A stretch of 64,000 nt of DNA from Heterodera schachtii (Eukaryota > Nematoda > Chromadorea > Rhabditida > Heteroderidae), in assembly GCA_023374025.1 (NCBI GenBank), contig SIJG01000058.1:55588-119587 (forward strand). Direction: 5' to 3'. Positions 1-8,498 of the stretch are shown in pieces (the first letter of the stretch is position 1; every line of letters begins with the position of its first letter). The notes below the pieces were generated by a model that was given only the letters and a program-made list of their open reading frames with translations, did not search any database and had not been told where the DNA came from. The translations under genes and the position numbers were made by a program.

Positions 1-160
1 TGTACAAAAAACCCCAAATATGTAATAAAAATCTTTTGAAAAATAATCCCCCCGTCTCCATTAAAGGCCCTGTCTCCAATTATGTCTCCCTTTCTGAAGA
101 GGTTGAAAAATAATCCCCCCGGGGCTTTAATTAGAGAAAATACGGTATATTAAATTATTA
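1..160. repeat. Dispersed repeat fragment with GTCTCC and C-tract motifs
   Basis: This C-rich patch contains several GTCTCC motifs and two AATCCCCCC tracts, and ends with TACGGTATATT. A related sequence lies in inverted orientation at about 53,895-53,985 (ACCGTATTTGCTC followed by CACCGTCTCCAATTATCCCC). The pair looks like two ends or copies of one dispersed element. No reading frame or target duplication can be defined because the window starts inside it. Confidence 0.5.
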
Positions 161-1265
161 TAGTTCAAACAAAAATGGCTGTTTTTTTCACATGCGCATC
201 GTGTTGTAGCCAAAGTCGCATCACATTGTGGCCAATTAAAATTATTTGCAAGAAAAAAACATATAAAAATTTTCAAAATTATCAAAAATTTCAAAGTTGT
301 AATTTTATTAAAATATGTGATATTTTCTTTAAAGAATAGAACAATTTAATACCAAATTAATAAAATCGTTCTATAAAACTCAATTATTTAATAATAATTG
401 CTGAAATATGATAAAAGAAAGAAACAATCTAACAGCTAACATTAAATTTTTTAAATATTTTTAGCAAATTTTCAATTAAATATCTTTTATGAAAAAAGGC
501 CTGTTATGATCATGAGCAACTTACGGCCGAACTATACAAAGAGGACTCATTTTTTCGAGAATATACTTCATACGGGAAAAGCGTATGATTGTGTTTTGAT
601 GAACCATTTCTAGTTTTTAAAGCTATATTCAGAATTTATGATTTAATATTATTGACAAAATAAAATTTCAAGAAATAAAAAATCAAAATTTATACTTAAA
701 CAATGCTTTCCATGCTTAAAATAAATGTAAATTATCTTCTATACTTCATTAGTGGCGAGAATTGTTATTTATTTATTCATATTTTTTAAAGAAAAATTAA
801 ATAATATGTTAATGAAACAAAGAAAGAAAGATATAATTTTTGATAAAGAAATAAAGAAACAAAGATATAATTTTTGATTTCGACTAAATTTGTTAAATTT
901 TATTAAATTTTTAAAATGTATTAAAATAAAAATACAGAATTTAATGAATATAAGAATAAATATTATTATGAATGTTGCTCAACATGAGTTATATATGTTT
1001 TAATTATTATAATTAAAGTAAACTTTAATATTTACGCATATAAATAAATAATCAAAACTTAATAAAATTCAATTTATTTGTCAAAAAATTAAATTTTGTG
1101 AAAAATGAATTTATTAATTCAAAGTAACGTAAATTGTTTCATTTTAATAATTTTTTAGCATTAAGAATAATCTGTTTACTTAAACCAAATGATTTTTGTT
1201 TTAGAAATAAAATCTAATAATAAATTATTATTTTAAATTTATTAATAAAAACTAATTGAAAATAG
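161..1265. other. Gene-free A-rich scaffold with small GC islands
   Basis: This is AT-rich sequence with A in excess on the + strand and no supported gene apart from a possible micro-exon at 525-550. Islands of higher GC lie near 190-230, 500-600 and 695-765. The last contains GGCGAGAATTG, one instance of the recurring GCGAGAAT motif (TTCTCGC on the minus strand). Confidence 0.5.
525..550 (-). CDS. Candidate micro-exon starting with ATG, unknown product
   Basis: On the minus strand an ATG at 550 opens a 26-nt frame (MSPLCIVR plus two bases) that runs straight into a perfect GTAAGT donor at 524-519. The island is clearly richer in GC than the A-rich sequence around it. No downstream acceptor exon can be assigned. 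It could be the first coding exon of a gene with long AT-rich introns, or a chance match. Confidence 0.25.
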
Positions 1266-2176
1266 CAGAATAAAGTATTATTAAAAATATAGTCACAGGG
1301 TTCAAATAAAAATAAAGTGGTCACTTCTGATCGGCAAAAGTATAATAAAAAGAAAGTCAAAAAATTTCCTTATCAAATATAATAAAATTTTAAATTAATC
1401 TTTTATATGATTACGCCCACCTAAAGAATGCGAAAATTATGCTGAATGATTAATATATTAATTATAAAAGAAAAAATGTTGTACTTTCATAGTATTCATC
1501 ATTTTTTTATCTCTTACAAAGAACAAGAATTAAACGAATAAAATTAAAATTAAGTGGTAAATAATGATATTATTACGAAAACATGCTGAATGCAAAAATT
1601 TTTCTCAAAAATACGCCCCCTAATAAATAAGCAAAAGTAATTTGGAAAACGTACAGGAGGGCCTCCCAGCAAGAAAAAAGCAATTGCAAAGCAAAACTTT
1701 AAACTTTAAAATTCGTAATCTAATAAAATTGAAACAAAAAAACCAAAAAATAAATCATTGCAGCTTAAAAGCTTGAAAAATTAATATGGATACCTTAATT
1801 AAAAGTAGATAAAATTAATCTTTTTTAATATTTTACCTTAAAAAATATTATCAAATTTCTTGATATAAAAATTATGTTTTTCTTAGCTTAAATTTAAGAT
1901 GCCATTTATTTTATGATCAAATTACAGAAGTAAGTAACTTTTAAATAAAATAAACCTAAATATTTATTAAGTGTGATTTCAAAAATATTAAATAATACTA
2001 ATGAACATTTCTGAAGTAATAAAAATCATTATTGGTTTACAAATTGATTGAAAGCACTGCATAGTTATCATATTTATTGGAAAAATTGGAAAACCACCGT
2101 AAAAAACAAAATACAATAAAATGTCCGAGTAATCTGTAAAGAAAACCAAGAATAGACTCCTTAATACTTTCCTTTC
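1266..2176. repeat. Segmental duplication, copy 1, left block
   Basis: This block is closely similar, in the same orientation, to 35,917-36,721. Shared landmarks in order are AGTCACAGGGTTCAAATA, the GTGGTCACTTCTGA stretch, GATTACGCCCACCTAAAG and the GAATAGACTCCTTAATAC end. Differences are small indels, plus a segment near 1,590-1,670 (GTACAGGAGGGCCTCCCAGC) that copy 2 replaces with other sequence. Similarity stops sharply at 2,176, where copy 1 carries a foreign GC-rich segment, and resumes at 3,062. Confidence 0.8.
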
Positions 2177-3061
2177 GCCTATCGGCACCGCCGGCCCCTT
2201 CATATTCCTGAAACTTTTTTGAACAAAGCCAAACAACTACATATATTGCACGAAATACAAATAAAAAGCAAAGTTTCAAGTGTGAACCCATTTAAATAAG
2301 AAAATTCATTGTTTTTTTAAAATAAAATCAGTTAATAAATCACATTTTCTAAAAGTTTCCACTAAAACCCATATTTTTCTTAAAAATTGGGTAAATATGT
2401 CTTACAAAGCCATTTATAAAAGGTCGGAATCAATTTAGAACGTGCACAATTATGCGAAAAATGCAAATTATGGGCGTGCTTGCCAATGGACACTTCAGTA
2501 CCCGATTTTTTATACTTGAAATATGCAAGCGCACCTATAATTTGCATTTTTCATCGTTTTTTGACTTATAGACTAATTAAAATTGTAAAATTTGCTAATT
2601 TTAGGGATAAATCTGTTAACAATATTAACAAATTGCACTCAAATTTTCAATTTTACCCCCGGCGGCGCCTATCGGCACCTCCGGCCCCCCAAAATTTATT
2701 ATTTCGTAAAAAATTGGCTCAAATTCGCAAAATTTGGTCATTTTTTGGACAAAATCGGTGCACAAATAAGACTCAAATTTTCAAAAAATTTTTGCGATGG
2801 CGTCTATCGGCGCCTATAAACCCCCCTTTTCCCAAAAAAATTTTTTTGGAATATTATACCACAAAAAAAGTTTAAAAAAAAATTCGCCGCCAAAAAAATT
2901 TTTTTTAAATTCACGGTCACGGTCACGAAAACCGTGAATTTCACGGGTTTTTTGGATCACGGTCACGATTCACGGGACCAATTCACGGTCACGGTCACGG
3001 TTCACGGGGTCAATTCACGGTCACGATTCACGGGTTTTTTCAGTCACGGCACACCTCTAAT
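2177..3061. mobile_element. Foreign insert with GGCGCC-type modules and TCACGG array
   Basis: This segment interrupts the segmental duplication; the other copy has about 140 bp of unrelated sequence at the same place (36,722-36,862). It holds the shared transposon-associated module around CGCCTATCGGCACCGCCGG at 2,176-2,198, 2,661-2,685 and, degenerate, 2,797-2,815. Between the modules is the companion stretch AAAAATTGGCTCAAATTCGC. From 2,911 the sequence is an array of TCACGGTCACG units ending in CACGGCACACCTCT. No matching inverted left end was found, so it is probably truncated or composite. The 131-codon frame across 2,480-2,875 is made of repeat and is not called a gene. Confidence 0.5.
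2911..3058. repeat. TCACGG / CCGTGA short-repeat array
   Basis: The array is made of variants of TCACGGTCACGG, ATTCACGGG and ACCGTGAATT, direct and inverted, so the strand can fold back on itself. It resembles the subterminal arrays of the foldback-like elements at 20,637, 26,670 and 42,172, which suggests one end of a similar element. Confidence 0.7.
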
Positions 3062-3339
3062 CCTTAGCAGGCGCCATTTGTTTTTGCCGAATGGCCATGA
3101 GAAAGAAATTTAAATAGAACAATAAATAACTAAAAAACAAAGCAATAATAATTGCAAATAAAAAATGAAAGTAAAATTATTTTCAAATAAAAACTTAACT
3201 TTTTTTATAAAAATAATTGCAGTTTTGAAATAATTTATGAAAAAATGTAGTACAAATTTAAAGGAAAAACAATCATTAGAAAACAATAATAAATTTTTGA
3301 AAATATAACATAAGTTTCCTAAAAGAAGCATTAGTAATA
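3062..3339. repeat. Segmental duplication, copy 1, right block
   Basis: This matches 36,863-37,146, starting CCTTAGCAGGCGCCATTT and ending GTTTCCTAAAAGAA(G/C)CATTAGTAATA. It confirms that the two blocks once formed one unit with the 1,266-2,176 block. The 73-codon minus-strand frame at 3,110-3,331 is low-complexity F/L/Y-rich sequence from the AT-rich scaffold and is not supported as a gene. Confidence 0.75.
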
Positions 3340-3784
3340 CAATTTAATAATATGAAAAAATTTAAATGAAAAATATTAATTTCTTATAAAATTGCATTAA
3401 AGTGAAAAACACAACAAAATAAATGACTCATAAACTAAAATAATAGACATCCATAAATAACCAATAATAATTTAATAGAATTTAATTAATAATTTTGAAC
3501 TTTTTACTGACAATTTAAATAATGTTCTTCTGAGTTCACTGCCTTATGTTTTGGTCGACAACTTGAAGAACAAACTCCTGAGATCAAGTAATTTAATAAT
3601 TAAATTATTTTAATTAATAAAAGCAGCGGAATTAAAAATAAAAAAAATAAAAGAAATAGCAAAAATAATTAAATAAATAATTATTTGAACTGAGAAAATT
3701 AGTAAATTCTTCAAAAATATTTTCATAAAATTTCAATTTGTACCTGAGTTCTTCTAAAAGGTAGTGCAAAAACAAGGAAAAATG
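3340..3784. other. Gene-free AT-rich scaffold
   Basis: A-rich sequence with one island at about 3,530-3,595 containing GGTCGACAACTTGAAGAAC. No coding frame, RNA gene or transposon end is seen. Confidence 0.5.
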
Positions 3785-3794
3785 CTTGAATGCA

Positions 3795-4249
3795 TGACCG
3801 GAAATGCGTCAGTGGAAAATGCGTCAGTGAAAAATGCGTCAGTGATACAAATATTTTTATATAAAGTTCGATATTATTGGTATTGTTATATAGAAGTATA
3901 ATTCTATAAGAATATCGTTGTGAATGTCGAACCCGGAACCCGAATTCGAACAAAAAGTCGAAAGTCAAAATTTTCGAAATTTGGGTTTTTCTTGCAAATC
4001 GGTTTAAATACACGGAACAAACTGAACCCATCAATTCTTCAATAAAAGATCAAAAATGCTAAATTCGATAATTTGGACTTTCGAACTTTTGTTTGAGTTC
4101 CGTCCGGGGTTCGGAATTTGACCTAAATGGATACTGGATTTGTGATCTGTGATTCCTAAACCTAAGGAACTTGGATTTTTAAAACAATAAAATGTTCGCT
4201 GACGCATTTTCTAATGACGCTTTTTCCACTGACGCATTTTCTGGGCGCC
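3795..4249. mobile_element. Foldback-type inverted-repeat element, GCGTCAGTG ends
   Basis: The left end carries three tandem AATGCGTCAGTG units (about 3,800-3,845). The right end carries the same units inverted (CACTGACGCATTTT, about 4,199-4,242). The flanking sequence CTTGAATGCA is duplicated at 3,785-3,794 and 4,250-4,259, a 9-10 bp target duplication. No transposase frame is present, so the element is non-autonomous. Its inner part also shows a near-palindromic pair (GAACCCGGAACCCGAATTCG against GTCCGGGGTTCGGAATTT). A truncated relative lies at 17,555-17,884. Confidence 0.85.
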
Positions 4250-5884
4250 CTTGAATGCACTGTTCACTGCATACCCATGAGCAAAAAGTATAAGGAAAAA
4301 TAATTATTATTCTTTCGACAAAAATTTTTAAAAGTAAGAAAATGTTACATATAAATAAAAATATTGAGCTTTTTTGACAAAATAAAATGCAATAAAATAA
4401 AGTGATTTGCTATAAAATAAGTCAAATAAAAATAAACTAAAAATTTTTATTACTTTATAAAAATTTCATTAAAAAAAGAACTGAAGGCATAGGCTAGGCT
4501 GAAAAGATAAACCTGAAAAAATCAATTCTTGATATGCAAATAAGCATTACTAAAATACTGAAATATATTATTATCCAATTATTTTTTTTTAAAAATTAAA
4601 AAAATATTCCAAATAAAGTTTTAAAAATATAAAAGAATGAATTAAGAAAAAAATCAAAAACAATGTAACAATATCAAAAGAATCTACTGTTCGACAATGT
4701 ACGAGTATATCAATTAATTGCTTTTAATAATGCAGTTTTCCAAAAGATATTCTAAATTAATAATGAACTATGATAATAGATCTCATATACATATATTTAT
4801 TTTACGCTTGCAAATAGCACAATGATTGATTCCGAGAAATTTATGCAAAACTAAAAACATTAAATAAGATATGCCATGAAAAAAGAATACAAAAAATAAA
4901 CGAAAATTGTGCGGCTAATAAAAATGGTTTGATTGCAATTAAAAAAAACCATCTTGAATGAATGGTAAACTTTCGGAATAGTGTAAAAAATAATCATTAT
5001 AATGATGATAAAAATTAACAAGTACACTGATTTTTCAAAAAAAAATAAATGCAAATTTCGAATATTTCTACCAAAGTACAAGGTGGATTTAAAAAAAAAT
5101 TATTTATTAAATTATATAATATTTTTTTTCTAAAAGTTAACAGAATACCTGCTAATAAAGACTACCTAATTAATTAGCGAAAAAATAATAACATCACACA
5201 CACTTGGTATTCGTCAATGAAACACATTAATATACGAATATAACCCATAGTGAACTTGAAATAAAATCTTTATATAATTAAAAATAAATATTTCATCTTT
5301 TACTTAAAAAAGACCATATCCAAGTTCGCCGTTACCCTTGTACAGTACAAGTAAACCTGAATTTTTTATAATTAGTTTTTAAACAAGTCCATTGAAAAAT
5401 CAAACTGTAAATTCCATTTAAAATCAAATATATTAAAAAAATTTAAATAGGAACAAATAAGTTAAGATTAAAAGAAAAAAATAGCAAGTTTATTATTAAA
5501 GGTATAAAGAAAAATATCATATAAAAGCAATGCTTTTTTAAAAATACAAATTTAATAGAAAAAAAATTTGGTGTAAAATTTATAAACTAAAATTTATATA
5601 TGAACCCTTTCTTCCAAAAATAGAATATATGGGAGAAGATTAACTTCATCGTTTCGAAAAAAATGCCACCATGTGGTCAGCCTGCTCCAAGATAAAAATA
5701 GTTAATTTGCAGCAGATTATATATAAATAGAAACGCATTTGTTTTTAAAAGTATAATATTGAAATTTAAACGAATTTTCCTACTTTATTAATTGGCGAGA
5801 ATGGCCAATTTAATGATCCGTAATTAATGATTATTAATTTCCAAAATTGATAAAATCACAAAAAAGCCAATAATATTTATCTAA
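4250..5884. other. Gene-free A-rich scaffold with islands
   Basis: No supported gene. GC-richer islands occur near 4,485-4,515 (GAAGGCATAGGCTAGGCTG), 5,305-5,355 (CCAAGTTCGCCGTTACCC) and 5,655-5,690 (CCACCATGTGGTCAGCCTGC). The GGCGAGAATGG motif is at about 5,793. The islands look like the variable cassettes described elsewhere in the window. Confidence 0.5.
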
Positions 5885-6739
5885 ATGAAAGAAAATCACG
5901 CCAAATTGGGCAACTCATTTAATTATATCTATTCATTGACAAGTGGCTTTCAGTGTACAATCAAAACTACAACAACTATACATAATTTTTTGCGAATACA
6001 TGCCGACATTCTCTTTGAGATGTTGATGTACCGAAGCGCCAAATATACGATTATGGACATTCAACAGCGCGGAAATTTTGATAAGTAGGGATTGTTTTTT
6101 ATGTAAAAAAATCGCGAAATATGTAAATAAAATATGTATAAAAATGCTAAAATATGGAGAAATATGTACAAAAACCTAAAAGATGTAAGAAATATGTAAA
6201 TAAAAATTGTTATTTTTTTTGAAAAAAAAATCCCTAGTAAATGGTGACACAGGCACAAAATCCATAAAAATTACATAAATTGGCTTAGAATCATTTTTTA
6301 GTTTTTAAAAAATTATTTTGATAACTCATTTTTGAATAAAAAATCGATTTTTTAGAGATACATTTTCAAAAAATTTTTTTTATTTTTTTCACAAAAAATT
6401 TCTGTAAATTCTCAAAAATCCTCAAATATAAACAAAAAAAATATGAACGGAAATAGCGAATATGTACGAAAAAGTTTAAAATATGTATATAAAAATATGT
6501 ATATAGTAATATGTAGAAAAATCAGAAAAATTAAATAAAAGTACCAACTTTTGTTCGCAAACAAAAAAATGAAAGTGTTTCCCAGTAATTATCCAGGAAA
6601 AAAATGCATTTACATAAAAAAAACAATCCCTATTGATAAGTTAAATAAGCCAAAATATAGAAATTTATTAATGAAAATAAATAATGAAGTTCTAGATAGT
6701 AGTTTTGAAGAATTAGTAAAATATAATAAAATGTTGTAA
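5885..6739 (+). pseudogene. Short reading frame split by a transposon insertion
   Basis: A frame opens with ATG at 5,885, reads 67 codons (MKENHAKLGNSF..., ...QQRGNFDK) and meets a TAG that is the first three bases of an inserted element. After the element and its target duplication the same frame resumes (DKLNKPKYRN...) and reads to TAA at 6,737-6,739. Without the insert and one copy of the duplication the frame would be 99 codons plus stop. Part 1 has a more protein-like base composition than the surrounding DNA. The protein was not recognised; residues 30-50 are moderately hydrophobic (HNFLRIHADILFEMLMYR). A stop codon directly precedes the ATG, so this may be an internal exon or a fragment of an older mobile element rather than a whole gene. 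Confidence 0.5.
6086..6632. mobile_element. Non-autonomous inverted-repeat transposon (TAGGGATTG ends)
   Basis: The left end is TAGGGATTGTTTTTTATGTA and the right end is its reverse complement with two extra A. The target duplication TTGATAAG (9 bp if the next T is counted) is at 6,078-6,085 and 6,633-6,640. The interior of about 500 bp is AT-rich, with repeated AATATGTA motifs and no transposase. The ends match the TAGGG group at 20,862, 25,871, 30,050 and 42,172. Insertion happened inside a reading frame, giving it an early stop. Confidence 0.88.
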
Positions 6740-7189
6740 TAAACTAAAAAATAATTTGAAAAATAAAAAATTAAAGAAAAAAAAACAAAATTTTGAGTGA
6801 ATAAACAAAATCGAGCGTGTAATCAACCCGGACGTCAGTTTTGGATTCTAAAACGGATCTAAATTTTTAAAAAACATTCTCTTATTGTTAATAAAGATTA
6901 AAGGAGAATCCCAATAGCGAAAAACAAAAAAAAGAGAAATAAATTATATTTATTTATAAAAAATTAAAATTTTCTTAGTTTTACTAATGTTATGGTCCAA
7001 TGATAAAACCACCCTAAATGCAAGAAATTAATTAAACAAAAAAATATGAATAAAAAAGAAATTATGATTTATTTTAAAAAAATTCAAAATCGAAGACTAT
7101 AATTTTTAAAAAGCGGATTTTAATTTTTTCATTAAAATACTATAATTACGTAATTTAATGGAGAAGAAAGTAAAAATTTTATTTAAAAT

Positions 7190-7690
7190 TTAATAAGTTG
7201 GTGATTATGAACAAAAGATATTATATTTAAATAATGAAAAATTAAAAAATAATTTCATAAAAATTATAAAAAAAAATTATAAATAAAAATGCAAATGATT
7301 CATAACAATTTTATATCGTTGAGTTGAAAAATAATATTTTTATATTTACCTTATAAAAACTGACGCTGGAAATAACACGAGAATTTTAAAATTAATTAAA
7401 AATAATAAGTAAATAAAAATGTTGCAACAATATATTGTAAAATTTATTATTTATACCCGAGTGGTTATATATAAGTTGAAGGATAACAATTTCACCAAAT
7501 TTACTTGGAATTGGGTGATAAGGCAAGTACAGATAATCAAAATTTAAATTTTTTTTTACCGGGTTGCATAGGAAAATAAATGATGCGAAAAAAGTAGAAA
7601 AAATAACTAAACTGAATACTAAAGTTAATATAAATCTAAATCTTCGTCAAAATACGTGGAATATTTTTTGGGAAAATTCAAAAAGAAAAA
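7190..7690. repeat. Degenerate scaffold module, family B, copy 1
   Basis: About 500 bp align with 16,745-17,260 in the same order. Shared landmarks are GAACAAAAGATATT, TATCGTTGAGTTGAAAA, GAAATAACACGAGAATT, a TGCAACAATATATTGTAAAA stretch, AAGTTGAAGGATAACAAT and TTTTTTACCGGGTT. A shorter relative is at about 18,590-18,720. The landmarks are conserved while GC-richer pieces between them (for example GGGTGATAAGGCAAGTAC) differ. Confidence 0.7.
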
Positions 7691-8039
7691 ATCAACGGGC
7701 TTGTAGCAAGAAGATGAGAGCTGTAAAAAAATAATAGCAAAATCGCGCTTTAAATATTAATAATAATTGAAAGAAAATAATATACAAAAAATATATGCTG
7801 TTTTTTATCATAAATATAAAAAGTGAATAGGAAATAAAAAAAATTATCTCTGATTTTTTAAATAAAAACATTAATTACCACCAATCTTTCATATAATAAC
7901 ATCTATCTCCAGCCTGAATCAGAAAAGAAATATTAGATTCAAGGTAATATTAATGATTTTTAATAGAATTTCTAATAACCACGTAAAAAGATAATAATTA
8001 AATTAAATAAAACTACAAAAAAGAAATATATTTAGCAAT

Positions 8040-8200
8040 ATTAATATATTAGTTCAAATATTACTTTTTAAAAAATATGAGTAAAAGTTTACAAAACACT
8101 CGGACTACTTACAAGAAAAAGAGAAAAATATGGATTGTGATAATGAGAAAATGACACCGTCACACTTGAAATGTAAATTATATTAAATCAATCAAAACCG
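8040..8200. repeat. Degenerate scaffold module, family C, copy 1
   Basis: TTTACAAAACACTCGGACTAC followed by AAGAGAAAAATATGGAT here matches TTTACAAAACATTCGGGCTAC followed by AAGAGAAAAATAT at about 23,720-23,760. The sequence beyond diverges at once, so only a short core is shared. Confidence 0.55.
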
Positions 8201-8408
8201 TAAGACTTTTCCCAACATTTTTCACAATTGATATAATCGAATTTTATTCATTTTATATTATCCAACTTCTAAATTAAAAGAATTAAATTTTTTTGAAAAA
8301 AATAATTTTATTATCCAACTCATAATGTAAAATGAATTTTTTAAAATTGATCAATAATGTAAAAAAAATCAAAATATTATCTGTGAAAAAAAATTTTCCA
8401 TTATAAAC

Positions 8409-8498
8409 ATCAGCGTCAATTTGCCCACGTGCCGCTTCCAATCTTTCCTCCTTTCTTTGTTGACTGTCCCGCTTTTGTCGCCATGTACGATTCCGGCA
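8409..8498 (-). CDS. Candidate 30-codon basic exon
   Basis: The acceptor ATTCCCATTTCAG is excellent. Phase 0, continuing from ATG/GTGAGG, reads CRNRTWRQKRDSQQRKEERL then EAARGQIDAD, strongly charged, to a weak GAT/GTTTAT donor. In another phase the same exon would read PESYMATKAGQ... and end in TGA at about 8,420, making it a terminal exon. Phase agreement favours the first reading. Confidence 0.45.

Larger units (their letters stand above)
6740..8408. other. Gene-free A-rich scaffold with module copies
   Basis: No gene is supported. An island at about 6,815-6,865 (CCCGGACGTCAGTTTTGG) and the module copies at 7,190-7,690 and 8,040-8,200 are the only structure seen. Confidence 0.5.

Noticed and set aside
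2480..2875. 131-codon plus-strand frame
   Set aside because: Runs across two GGCGCC-type modules and AT-rich spacers shared with several mobile elements; no independent coding support.
3723..4034. 103-codon minus-strand frame with HFSLTHFPLTHF
   Set aside because: The repeat comes from the GCGTCAGTG terminal units of a foldback element.
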